This document shows positions 25,727-33,646 of a DNA stretch of 64,000 nt, piece by piece (position 1 is the first letter of the stretch; each line of letters opens with the position of its first letter). The notes below the pieces were generated by a model, which was not told where the DNA came from, made no database searches, and saw only the letters and a program-made list of their open reading frames with translations. Source of the DNA: an uncultured Muribaculaceae bacterium (GTDB lineage: Bacteria; Bacteroidota; Bacteroidia; Bacteroidales; Muribaculaceae); NCBI GenBank assembly GCA_910584055.1, contig CAJTZS010000011.1:1-64000 (forward strand). The letters are read 5' to 3'. A program made the translations under genes and the position numbers.

Positions 25727-26203
25727 ATGGCTACAAAGCAGGAAAACGAAAAAAAGAAGTCCCTCGCCAGGGCCTTGTTTCTCTCCGGCATGGAGATGAC
25801 CGAGATTGCCGACAAGGTGGATGTCTCCCGCGTCACCATCTCCAAATGGTGCGCCGCCGACGGATGGAAGGAAGCGCGTGCCGCAAAAAGCATCACGCGC
25901 CCGGAACTTGTCAACAAGCTGCTCATGACCATAGACAAACTCATCGAGCAGGTGAATGCCTCCGATGACATTGCGGCGACTGCCGGCTTGGCCGACAAGC
26001 TGTCGAAACTGTCAGCCGTCATAGAGAAGCTCGACAAGAAGGCCAATGTCATCGACGCGATCGAGGTCTTCATGGCTTTCTCCCGATGGCTTGAGTACAG
26101 GGCGGCGACCGACCCGGAAGTCACGCCGGAACTTATCAAGGCCATCAACAAGTACCAGGACAAGTATATCATCGAGTCAATGGGCTCCAATCAGCTGAAG
26201 TGA
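25727..26203 (+). CDS. Terminase small subunit
   Basis: A 158-residue protein whose start at the ATG 25727 (MATKQENEKKKSLARALFL) is preferred over an open extension reaching into the operator region. Residues 15-50 form a helix-turn-helix (MEMTEIADKVDVSRVTISKW) that would bind the packaging site, and the rest is helical oligomerisation region (IDKLIEQVNASDDIAATAG). It is followed after 1 bp by the large subunit. In Mu-like phages the subunit recognises a site near one genome end; here that site is not identified. Confidence 0.85.
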   Translation: MATKQENEKKKSLARALFLSGMEMTEIADKVDVSRVTISKWCAADGWKEARAAKSITRPELVNKLLMTIDKLIEQVNASDDIAATAGLADKLSKLSAVIEKLDKKANVIDAIEVFMAFSRWLEYRAATDPEVTPELIKAINKYQDKYIIESMGSNQLK

Positions 26204-26204
26204 T

Positions 26205-27767
26205 ATGGCATCCGCAGCTGAGATAAAGAAAGCATACGAGGAATGGCGGGACCATTGCAAGCGCGTCAATTCGCTGACGCCGGTTACAATGTCGGTCGCC
26301 AAGGAGTCAGCCGCCGAGCGTGACAAACGCATTCGCCGGCTGCTTTCAAATTATGCGGCTTTCTGTGAATACTACTTTCCCCACTACCTGACATTGCGTG
26401 ACAAGACGACGGGCGAACCTATCAAGGTAATTCACAACGCCCCGTTCCATAATGCCGCCGCCTTGAAGGTGCGCAATACCCCGAACCTTAAAGCGGTCTT
26501 CAAATGGCCTCGCGGTCATGCCAAGTCCACCCATTTTGACATCTTTCTCCCCCTGTGGCTGATGTTCCAGCCCAAAAGACTCATCAGCTTTATGGTCGTT
26601 GTGGGCAAAAGCCAGGACAGCGCAAACCGACTTCTCGCCGACATTCAGGCTGAACTTGAGTTCAATCAGCGTATCATCTCAGACTTCGGGGAACAGAAGA
26701 ACCTCGGCGAATGGACCGAGGGCGAGTTCAAGACTCAGGGCGGTTCCAAGTTCCTCGCCGTGGGTCGCGGTCAGTCGCCACGAGGCCTGCGCGACCGTGA
26801 GTCGCGTCCCGACTACATCGTGATTGATGACCTTGACGATGACGAGCTGTGCCGAAATGAAAAGCGCGTGAAGGATTTGACCGATTGGGTCAAGGAGGCT
26901 CTTTTCGGCGCCCTGGATGTCGGTCGCGGCCGCTTTATAATGGTAGGCAACCTTATATCCAAATGTTCCGTCCTGGCCAATATGTGCGCCACACGTGGCG
27001 TATATGTGTCGGAGATCAAGGCTGTGGATAAGAACGGGAATCCTGTCTGGAAGGAGAAGTGGACCCGTGAGGAAGCCCAGGCATACGCTGATTTTGTCGG
27101 CTATCGCGCCTGGAACAAGGAGATGATGCACAACCCTATCAACTACGGCTCTATCTTCCGCCATGAATGGATACGCTACAAGCGTATGCCCAAACTGGAG
27201 AAGTACGACATGCTCGTGTGCTATACCGACCCCTCCTTCAAATCAACCACCGCTAACGACTACAAGGCATGCCGCCTGTGGGGCAAGATCGAAACCGAGC
27301 TGCATCTTATAGACTGCTATGTCCGCCAGGACACGGTGTCCGGCATGGTGCGGTGGCTTTATGACCTCTATGAGCGGACCCGCGACCGTGTGTCCATTTC
27401 ATTCTTCATGGAGGCGAATTTCATGCAGGATATAATTCTGGACGAATTTGCCGCCGAAGGAAACATCAGAGGCTATCAGCTTCCGATTCTTCCGGACAAA
27501 CGCAGCAAGCCGGAGAAGATTCAGCGCATCGAGGCAGTTTCGCCTCTTTGGGAACGCGGTTTTGTATTCTACAACGAAGCACTCAAGGATTCTCCCGACA
27601 TGCAGGTCGGCATTGAACAGACACTCGCTCTCGAGCGGGGTTCCCGTGTTCATGACGATGCTCCCGATGCCGACGAGGGTGCTATATGGTTCCTGCAGCG
27701 CAATACCCGGCAGGAGATTTTCAAACCGGTGGCGATTCCGCGTCGCTCGCCTAAAAGTATGTGGTGA
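26205..27767 (+). CDS. Terminase large subunit
   Basis: A 520-residue DNA packaging motor. The ATPase half shows a Walker A region FKWPRGHAKSTHFD (about residues 103-116), a Walker B YIVIDDLDDDE (about 205) and coupling motif VGNL. The nuclease half starts with CYTDPSFKST (about 342, first RNase H-type Asp), then FFMEANFMQDI and the late acidic DDAPDADEGAIW. Length and order are those of Mu gp28-type terminases. It begins 1 bp after the small subunit and 2 bp before the gp36-like gene, so the operon is tightly packed. Confidence 0.93.
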   Translation: MASAAEIKKAYEEWRDHCKRVNSLTPVTMSVAKESAAERDKRIRRLLSNYAAFCEYYFPHYLTLRDKTTGEPIKVIHNAPFHNAAALKVRNTPNLKAVFKWPRGHAKSTHFDIFLPLWLMFQPKRLISFMVVVGKSQDSANRLLADIQAELEFNQRIISDFGEQKNLGEWTEGEFKTQGGSKFLAVGRGQSPRGLRDRESRPDYIVIDDLDDDELCRNEKRVKDLTDWVKEALFGALDVGRGRFIMVGNLISKCSVLANMCATRGVYVSEIKAVDKNGNPVWKEKWTREEAQAYADFVGYRAWNKEMMHNPINYGSIFRHEWIRYKRMPKLEKYDMLVCYTDPSFKSTTANDYKACRLWGKIETELHLIDCYVRQDTVSGMVRWLYDLYERTRDRVSISFFMEANFMQDIILDEFAAEGNIRGYQLPILPDKRSKPEKIQRIEAVSPLWERGFVFYNEALKDSPDMQVGIEQTLALERGSRVHDDAPDADEGAIWFLQRNTRQEIFKPVAIPRRSPKSMW

Positions 27768-27769
27768 TT

Positions 27770-28186
27770 ATGTTTATCGACAAAGAAGATTACCGGGTTG
27801 TCATAGGCGAGGCAGCCCTGAAAGTGATATCGCAGTCTTCGCCGGAGAATATTGCCAATGCCGAGGCTGAGGCTATGGAAGAGATTGCCGGCTATCTGCG
27901 CCCGGTATATGATACCGATGCCGTTTTCTCGGCTTCGGGCGATGACCGGAACAGGCTCATCGTCATGTACACCGCCGACATCGTCCTTTACCATCTGACA
28001 GCCTCACAGCCCCAGAAGATGGGCAGCGAGATTCGCAAGGAACGTTACGACCGGGCCATCAAGTGGCTCGAGGGTGTACAGGCCGGCAAAATTATTCCGG
28101 ACTTGCCTCTCAAGGTAGCGGAAGACGGTACATCCGGCTTCGGCACATCATTTCACTCTTCACCCAAACTTAGACACGATTGGTAG
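27770..28186 (+). CDS. gp36-like head completion protein
   Basis: A 138-residue protein starting at the ATG 27770 (MFIDKEDYRVVIGEAAL), 2 bp past the terminase stop. The sequence IANAEAEAMEEIAGYLRPVYD, then NRLIVMYTADIVLYHLTA and KRYDRAIKWLEGVQAGKI-like helix fits the DUF1320/Mu gp36 family, proteins at the head-tail connection. The last 20 residues are polar and Gly/Ser rich. In Mu this gene lies near the capsid; here it is between terminase and portal. Confidence 0.8.
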   Translation: MFIDKEDYRVVIGEAALKVISQSSPENIANAEAEAMEEIAGYLRPVYDTDAVFSASGDDRNRLIVMYTADIVLYHLTASQPQKMGSEIRKERYDRAIKWLEGVQAGKIIPDLPLKVAEDGTSGFGTSFHSSPKLRHDW

Positions 28187-28189
28187 GAT

Positions 28190-29530
28190 ATGAGCAGAAA
28201 ATCCAGACAACGCAGGGCTGAACAGGAAAGCCGTGCCAAGGCAGCCAAGCAGACCTCCATCATCATGGAGCTACACCGCTACGCCGAATTTTTTACAAAG
28301 AACGATATTGAGGACTGGCGCCGGGCATGGCAAAGCGCCATTGATCCGCGCCATCCGAACCGGCAGAAGCTCTACGACATCTACCGGGACGCCATGACCG
28401 ATTCGCATCTTTCCGGCTGCATACAGCAGCGCGTGGGGTTCGTCATGTCGCGCTCGTTCAAACTTGTCAACGAGAGCGGCGACCAGGACGAGTCAGCGGA
28501 GCATCTGTTTGACCAGTCTTGGTTCAAGGATCTGTGCCGGCTGTGCCTTGAGTCTATTTGGTACGGTCATTCGCTGATTGAACTTGGCGATGTGATTACC
28601 GACGGTGACGGCCATCCGGCATTCTCCGGCGTTACTCTTATCCCCCGCAAGCACGTGGTTCCGGAGAAAGGTCGAGTTGTGTCCCGTGTCGGCATGAACT
28701 GGGAAACAGGGATAGAATTCCGTGAGCGACCTTGGAAGGACTGGCTTATTGAAGCGGGACGCCCCGATGACCTCGGGCTGCTGCTGAAGGCTGCGCTACA
28801 CACGATTCCGAAGAAGCACGCGATGTCATTCTGGGACTGCTTCGCCGAGATTTTCGGTATGCCCTGGCGCATCGCACGCACATCGACACGCGACCCCAAG
28901 GAGTTCAAGCGGCTGGAGGATATGATCTACAACGGTGGTGCCAGTCAGGGTATGGTTTCCGGCATGGAAACGGAAATTCAGTTCGTGGAGTCTGGCAAGG
29001 GCGATGCCTTCAATGTCTATGACAAGCGCATCGACCGCTCCAATTCCGAAATTTCCAAACTGGTGATTGGTCAGACCATGACCATCGAGGACGGTTCCTC
29101 GCTGTCACAGTCTCAAACGCACCTGCAGGTGTTCATGAACCTCGTGGAGTCCGACCGCGACATGCTCCGCGACATCATAAACAATCAGCTTATCCCACTG
29201 ATGATTCTGCACGGGTTCCCGGTCAAAGGACTGCGCTTTGAATGGGACGATGCCGTGGACTATACACCGGAACAGCAGGTGGCATACGAGACCATGATTG
29301 CCGACCGCTATGAGGTTGACCCATCATATTTCGCAGACAAATACGGTATGCCTGTAAGCGAACGCCGTAATCCTGAACCGGTCATTACTGGAAGAGAAGT
29401 CGAACAATGCTGGAGGGAGTATTTCCTAATGAAACACTTCGAGCTAATTGACCAACTTATGGAGAACCATAGTGCCGACGAGGTTCAACAGATCCTTCAC
29501 GGAACGTCCGACAAGAATTTTTTCGACTGA
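28190..29530 (+). CDS. Portal protein (Mu gp29 type)
   Basis: A 446-residue DUF935-type portal that forms the ring through which DNA enters the head. Landmarks are the basic N-terminus MSRKSRQRRAEQESRAKAAK, YRDAMTDSHLSGCIQQRVGF, FGMPWRIARTSTRDPKEFK, SNSEISKLVIGQTMTIEDGS and ESDRDMLRDIINNQLIPLMI. The spacing and motifs match Mu gp29 relatives. It begins 3 bp after the gp36-like gene and its stop region is followed, probably with overlap, by the MuF gene. Confidence 0.92.
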   Translation: MSRKSRQRRAEQESRAKAAKQTSIIMELHRYAEFFTKNDIEDWRRAWQSAIDPRHPNRQKLYDIYRDAMTDSHLSGCIQQRVGFVMSRSFKLVNESGDQDESAEHLFDQSWFKDLCRLCLESIWYGHSLIELGDVITDGDGHPAFSGVTLIPRKHVVPEKGRVVSRVGMNWETGIEFRERPWKDWLIEAGRPDDLGLLLKAALHTIPKKHAMSFWDCFAEIFGMPWRIARTSTRDPKEFKRLEDMIYNGGASQGMVSGMETEIQFVESGKGDAFNVYDKRIDRSNSEISKLVIGQTMTIEDGSSLSQSQTHLQVFMNLVESDRDMLRDIINNQLIPLMILHGFPVKGLRFEWDDAVDYTPEQQVAYETMIADRYEVDPSYFADKYGMPVSERRNPEPVITGREVEQCWREYFLMKHFELIDQLMENHSADEVQQILHGTSDKNFFD

Positions 29531-29574
29531 GCCCCTCAGACTACGAGGGGCTGCACCGACGCTATGCCTCACTC

Positions 29575-30933
29575 TTGTCGGAATTCCCGGATTTGGAGAC
29601 TCTTGCTGCGCCGGACGAAAAGATGCGCGAAAAGTTATCAGACCTGTTCAAAGGGATGATGCGCTCACTTTTCAAGGAGAAAGGCGCGGAGTTCCGTGTG
29701 GAGCTTGTGGCCGACCCGGCCGTGCAGGAGTTTGTCGGCACACATGCCGCTGTCCTTGACTCGGCTTTCTCCAGGGTGGAAATGTCGGATGCCATGCGCC
29801 GCCGGCTGACGCGATCCAATTATATTTTCTCGGGCATGAAGGCGTTCCATGAGCTGCATGAGGCGTTCCCGTCCCTGCTCGATGAGAACGGCAATAGAAA
29901 GCCGTTTGAACAGTTTTTGAACGATGTTCAAAGCATTGACTCCACATATAACGCGAACTATCTCCGGGCGGAGTATAACTTCGTCAGCGCGTCAGCTGAG
30001 ATGGCCGGGAAGTGGGAGCAGTTCATGCGCGACGGCGACCGCTATAATCTCCAGTACCGCACCCAGCGCGATGACAAGGTGCGGCCGGAACATGCTGCGC
30101 TCGACCGGGTGACACTCCCGCCGTCCGATTCGTTCTGGGAGGAATTCTACCCGCCTAATGGCTGGAACTGCCGCTGCACAGTGGTTCAGGTCCGCAAATC
30201 AAAATATCCGGCCACGAACCATGACGAGGCGATGCGCCTGGGCGACGAGGCTCTGCAACGGGACACAAAGGGCATCTTCCGGTTCAACGCCGGCAAAGAA
30301 GGGAAGTCCGTCCCGGACTATAATCCTTACACTATTCGCAAATGCTCCACCTGTCCCATCGCAAAAGGTGGCAAGGACGGCAAACTCGTCGCTTTCATTC
30401 CTGACAACGAGGTCTGCAAAGCATGTGTTTTGCTTCATCGTTGCGAAGAATTGCGTCAGTGTAAAATTGATCCTATTTATGGAGAAAGATTAAAGACAAG
30501 TACCAGTGCGGACAAAACCGAGGTTAAGGAGAACACCCGCGCGGCATATTCCCTTCTGTCTTCATTCCCGACGATGGAAATAAAAATCCGTGAACATGTC
30601 ATAGGACATGGGGTGAAGAATCCGGAATATCTCATTAATGGCATGATTGGAGATCGAAAAGGAATCCGTTCCATCAATGGCGTTTCCGATGGCTTCTCCA
30701 AGGCCAAGGCTCAGGGCTGTGAGGTTGTCGTCATCGACCTTGACATGCGTATGAGCGGCAAGCGCATCAATCTCTCGGAACTGGCAAAGAAAATCGACTG
30801 GCGAAGGGAAGATTTCACTTCCGGCACAATAAAGGAATGCTACATCATCATGGGTGGGAAAGCAGTGCGCATTGGTTCGGAGCATGGCTCAAGGGACGCA
30901 ATCCTTGAGGAACTGCAAAAAATAAAGCCATGA
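29575..30933 (+). CDS. MuF minor head protein with C-terminal toxin-like domain
   Basis: A 452-residue protein. Residues about 60-215 are the MuF (gp30-type) head morphogenesis domain: YIFSGMKAFHELHEAFPSL, DDKVRPEHAALDRVTLPPSD, FYPPNGWNCRCTV. A Cys-rich stretch follows (CSTCPI, CKACVLLHRC). The last 130 residues (REHVIGHGVKNPEYLINGM, then VIDLDMRMSGKRINLSELA and KECYIIMGGKAVRIGSEHGS) form a separate domain reminiscent of CdiA-type and MuF-linked nuclease toxins; its activity is inference. Start: TTG at 29575 is the first common start codon, but coding-like sequence extends upstream to a CTG at 29527 that overlaps the portal stop. An injected effector is one reading, a structural domain another. 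Confidence 0.82.
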   Translation: MSEFPDLETLAAPDEKMREKLSDLFKGMMRSLFKEKGAEFRVELVADPAVQEFVGTHAAVLDSAFSRVEMSDAMRRRLTRSNYIFSGMKAFHELHEAFPSLLDENGNRKPFEQFLNDVQSIDSTYNANYLRAEYNFVSASAEMAGKWEQFMRDGDRYNLQYRTQRDDKVRPEHAALDRVTLPPSDSFWEEFYPPNGWNCRCTVVQVRKSKYPATNHDEAMRLGDEALQRDTKGIFRFNAGKEGKSVPDYNPYTIRKCSTCPIAKGGKDGKLVAFIPDNEVCKACVLLHRCEELRQCKIDPIYGERLKTSTSADKTEVKENTRAAYSLLSSFPTMEIKIREHVIGHGVKNPEYLINGMIGDRKGIRSINGVSDGFSKAKAQGCEVVVIDLDMRMSGKRINLSELAKKIDWRREDFTSGTIKECYIIMGGKAVRIGSEHGSRDAILEELQKIKP

Positions 30934-31030
30934 CATAGCCACGGCTTTAATGCCTCACGACTTGAAGTTATCGCGTCTTTTCGGAGGTCTTGTTGCAAAA
31001 TTACAAACAATTTCTGACATACAAAAGTTT

Positions 31031-31264
31031 ATGGAAAAAATTATCTCATTTCTCAAAAAATCCAACCGATACAAACATCTCGTCGGTGGTCTGATTATCG
31101 GACTTCTCGCTCTCGGCGTATATCCGGCGCTCTACGCAGCATGTGTCGCAGGAGCCTGTCTTGAGCTCAAGGACAAACTTCACGGTTGTCTCTGGGACTG
31201 GATAGACTTCCTTCTGACTATGTGCGGTGGTGGTCTCGCAGCACTGTTCTGGCTTATATTTTAA
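31031..31264 (+). CDS. Small membrane protein, holin-like candidate
   Basis: A 77-residue protein from the ATG at 31031 (MEKIISFLKKSNRYKHLVGG). It has two hydrophobic segments, GGLIIGLLALGVYPALYAACVA and LLTMCGGGLAALFWLIF, joined by a charged loop (ELKDKLHGCLWDWID). Size and topology suit a class II holin, and no other holin candidate is evident, but the gene is far from the lysis cluster at 22-23.6 kb and stands directly in front of the DGR. The frame is open further upstream to 30950, overlapping nothing, but the short form fits better. Confidence 0.6.
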   Translation: MEKIISFLKKSNRYKHLVGGLIIGLLALGVYPALYAACVAGACLELKDKLHGCLWDWIDFLLTMCGGGLAALFWLIF

Positions 31265-31295
31265 CATAATTCCATCTGGAACGGCGAATTATGTG

Positions 31296-31303
31296 TAATT
31301 TTG
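31296..31303 (+). promoter_or_regulatory. -7 element in front of the DGR template
   Basis: TAATTTTG matches TAnnTTTG; transcription would begin near 31310, about 20 bp ahead of the template repeat. No clear TTTG is seen at the -33 position. It would allow separate expression of the template RNA. Confidence 0.45.
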
Positions 31304-31330
31304 CAGTCTGTAAGGCGGTGTCCCTCAATA

Positions 31331-31450
31331 GGCCGTGTGGTCTATCGCGGCAACAACAACGCGAATGCGAATGGCGGCGTGTCGTACGCGAATGCGAATA
31401 ACGATGCATCGAATGCGAACACGAATGTCGGGTCGCGTCTGGACAACCAA
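31331..31450 (+). repeat. DGR template repeat (TR)
   Basis: A 120-bp non-coding block aligned without gaps with the variable repeat 5092-5211. It contains 32 adenines, concentrated in AAC and AAT triplets that line up with the target reading frame (Asn codons, such as GCGAATGCGAATGGC), the arrangement that allows wide amino acid change while avoiding stop codons. Fifteen of the 32 adenines differ in the present target. The template bases other than adenine are identical. It lies 203 bp upstream of the reverse transcriptase start. Confidence 0.97.
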
Positions 31451-31653
31451 CAATCGGCGTACATCACCGGGAACGTGTTCCCTCCGAGGTGCCGAGAGGG
31501 GCAAGCCTCGGCAACAGCGCATTATGCGGAAAGCCGGAACATCAAGTGTTCGGGTAGGGTTTGGTAGGCGCAAGCTCGAAGAACCCGGACCCGGTGACCG
31601 GAAGGCTCAAGGAGCCTGAAACAAACTTTATTGACAACCTCCAGAAACACTCC
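31451..31653 (+). ncRNA. TR-RT spacer, structured part of the DGR RNA
   Basis: About 200 nt between the template and the reverse transcriptase without a convincing gene. It contains GC-rich pairings, for example CCGAGG with CCTCGG around 31484-31510 and AGGCT with AGCCT around 31603-31618. In the Bordetella phage DGR, the RNA just after the template is needed for priming and binding of the reverse transcriptase complex; the same role is inferred here. A TTG at 31561 would put the end of it inside the reverse transcriptase gene if that start is used. Confidence 0.55.
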
Positions 31654-32958
31654 ATGCGTAGAGAAGGACATATCATCGAGGAAATTGTAGCCTATCCAAA
31701 TATGGCACAATCTTTCGACCAGGTTCTGCGCGGTACTGCCCGTAAACGCAGCCGTCAGGGCCGTTACCTTCTTGCGCACAGGGAGGAGGTTATCGCCGAA
31801 CTTTCACAGAAAATTGCCTCCGGCAACTATGAAATTGCCGGGGGCTATCGAGAGCGCACAATTATTGAAAGCGGCAAGGAACGACGCATTCAGGTGCTGA
31901 CCATGAAAGACCGTATTGCGGTTCATGCCGTAATGTCGGTGGTGGATGAACATCTGAAACGACGCTTCATCAGAACGACCTCTGCAAGTATCAAGGGGCG
32001 CGGCATGCATGACCTAAAGTCGTATATCGAGCGTGACCTTCACGAACATCCGGATGAGACCCGTTTCTGCTACAAGTTCGACATCTCCAAGTTCTATGAG
32101 AGCGTGAACCAACAGTCGATTATCGACTGCGTCCGGCACATCTTTAAGGATGAGAAGCTGATTGCGATACTTGAACGATTCATCCGCATGATGCCGTCCG
32201 GGGTTAGTATAGGCTTGAGGAGTTCCCAGGGGTTATGCAATCTGCTCCTGTCCGTTCATCTCGATCACATTCTTAAAGACCGTCTCGGAGTGTCGTTCTT
32301 TTATCGCTATTGCGATGATGGTGCCGTTCTTGCCGGCACCAAGGATGAACTGTGGAGGATTCGTGATATTGTGCATGATCTGGTTGAAAGCATCGGTCTG
32401 AAAATTAAAGACAACGAGAGGGTGTTCCCGGTTTCTGATGGCATTGACTTCCTGGGCTACGTCATCTACCCCGACCACGCGCTGCTGCGTAAGCGCATCA
32501 AAAAGAAGTTCGCCCGGAAAATGGGCGAAGTCAAGAGCCGGAAACGAAGAAGCGTCCTCGTCGCCTCGTTCTACGGGATGGCGAAGCACGCACAGTGTAA
32601 TAACCTCTTTAACAAATTAACAGGCACAGAAATGAAATCATTCAAAGACCTAAACGTCGCTTACAAGCCTGATGACGGCAAGAAGCGATTCCCCGGTGCG
32701 GTGGTAAGCATCCGGGAACTGGTGAACCTTCCCATCGTAGTCCGCGACTTCGAGATGGGCGTCAAGACTTCGCAGGGTGAAGACCGGTGCGTTGTCGCCA
32801 TCGAGCAGAACGGAGAGCAGAAGAAGTTCTTCACCAATTCGGAGGAGATGAAGAACATCCTCCAACAAGTGAGTGAAATGCCGGACGGCTTCCCCTTCGA
32901 AACCACCATCAAGGCTGAGACCTTCGGCAAAGGTAAAACAAAATACGTGTTCACTTAG
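31654..32958 (+). CDS. DGR reverse transcriptase with C-terminal extension
   Basis: A 434-residue enzyme from the ATG at 31654 (MRREGHIIEEIVAYPN); an in-frame TTG at 31561 would add 31 residues of spacer-derived sequence. Reverse transcriptase motifs are in order: RTIIESGKERRIQVL, CYKFDISKFYESV, GLRSSQGLCNLLL (the SQ motif of DGR enzymes near residue 190), and FYRYCDDGAVLAG, with catalytic Asp221-Asp222. Then follow GLKIKDNERVFPVSDGIDFLGY and a basic thumb-like region. Residues about 327-434 (MKSFKDLNVAYKP onward, ending GKGKTKYVFT) form a separate beta-rich domain that looks like stand-alone phage proteins of DNA-binding type; this is inference. It copies the template RNA into adenine-mutated cDNA. 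Confidence 0.93.
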   Translation: MRREGHIIEEIVAYPNMAQSFDQVLRGTARKRSRQGRYLLAHREEVIAELSQKIASGNYEIAGGYRERTIIESGKERRIQVLTMKDRIAVHAVMSVVDEHLKRRFIRTTSASIKGRGMHDLKSYIERDLHEHPDETRFCYKFDISKFYESVNQQSIIDCVRHIFKDEKLIAILERFIRMMPSGVSIGLRSSQGLCNLLLSVHLDHILKDRLGVSFFYRYCDDGAVLAGTKDELWRIRDIVHDLVESIGLKIKDNERVFPVSDGIDFLGYVIYPDHALLRKRIKKKFARKMGEVKSRKRRSVLVASFYGMAKHAQCNNLFNKLTGTEMKSFKDLNVAYKPDDGKKRFPGAVVSIRELVNLPIVVRDFEMGVKTSQGEDRCVVAIEQNGEQKKFFTNSEEMKNILQQVSEMPDGFPFETTIKAETFGKGKTKYVFT

Positions 32959-32963
32959 AAATC

Positions 32964-33449
32964 ATGAAAAGAGTCCAAGGCAATCCCGATGTCGCACTCC
33001 TGGAGTGTACCAACCCGGTCAAAAACAAATGGCGCGTTCGCTGGGACGTGACTCCCGACGAGTCCGGCGCAGCTTCCTACATGGAGGAGGAATTCAACCA
33101 CAAGCCCTCCGGGGAGGAGATACGCTCGCTCATCAGCGATTGGATCAACACCCGCACGGACGGGATGATTCTTTCCGGCTACCGTTACCAAGGCAAGACA
33201 GTGTGGCTCTCCACCGAGAACCAGTTCAACTATAAGGCGGCTTACGACCTCGCGGTCCAGACTGCCGGAGCCTCGCTGCCGGTGACTTTCAAGCTCGGCG
33301 AGGATGACAGTCCGGAATATGTGACATTCGAGGAACTGACTGCATTATCGTCGTTCTACACTGGCGCGATGAAGTTCATTCAGGACACATTGGCGCAGGG
33401 TTGGAAGGCGAAGGATTCGATTGACCTGGCACTCTACACCGCGAACTGA
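32964..33449 (+). CDS. DUF4376-like phage protein
   Basis: A 161-residue protein starting 5 bp after the reverse transcriptase. The N-terminal half (MKRVQGNPDVALLECTNPVK, RWDVTPDESGAASYMEEEF) is unknown. The C-terminal half (MILSGYRYQGKTVWLSTENQ, PVTFKLGEDDSPEYVTFEEL) follows the pattern of DUF4376, a domain found on tail-fibre-associated phage proteins. Its place in the DGR cassette suggests a partner of the reverse transcriptase or of the diversified tail protein. It does not look like Avd, which is a short four-helix bundle. Confidence 0.7.
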   Translation: MKRVQGNPDVALLECTNPVKNKWRVRWDVTPDESGAASYMEEEFNHKPSGEEIRSLISDWINTRTDGMILSGYRYQGKTVWLSTENQFNYKAAYDLAVQTAGASLPVTFKLGEDDSPEYVTFEELTALSSFYTGAMKFIQDTLAQGWKAKDSIDLALYTAN

Positions 33450-33503
33450 TCCCGCAGCCCTTCGGGGGAGGGCATAAAAAATGCCCCCGGCCTGTTAATA
33501 GAC

Positions 33504-33619
33504 GTCTCACTTTCTAAAAACATAAAGCATCCAATGGAAGCCAGCCGGGGGCACTATGCCCTTCCGGCTTCCACTGGATGCTAATTTTTGCCCGAAGGCG
33601 ATGTTTTTATAAGTGAGAC
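33504..33619. repeat. Nested long inverted repeat, possible structured RNA
   Basis: The 197-bp gap after the DUF4376-like gene is almost entirely folded. Outer arms GTCTCACTT...TAAAAACAT (33504-33523) and ATGTTTTTATAAGTGAGAC (33601-33619) enclose 17-bp arms at 33526-33542 and 33566-33582 with one central mismatch. These enclose AGCCGG/CCGGCT and GGGC/GCCC. Just upstream, GGGCAT-A5-ATGCCC (about 33471-33488) is a further hairpin. It may be a bidirectional terminator, a non-coding RNA or a processed leader of the next operon. A TAATTTTG on the minus strand at 33624-33631 could drive a leftward RNA through it. Confidence 0.65.
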
Positions 33620-33646
33620 ACTGCAAAATTACAAAAATTTTGGAAC

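Noticed and set aside
24685..26190. Protease/scaffold gene starting at 26190
   Set aside because: The upstream 211 codons run antisense through the small terminase gene and the central operator; ATG at 25557 matches the family start.
31335..31619. Open frame of 94 codons across the template repeat
   Set aside because: It is Arg/Met-rich, has no protein-like pattern and overlaps the non-coding template and spacer; DGR templates are not translated.
32964..33449. Avd accessory protein of the DGR
   Set aside because: The sequence is beta-rich and DUF4376-like, longer than Avd and not a four-helix bundle.
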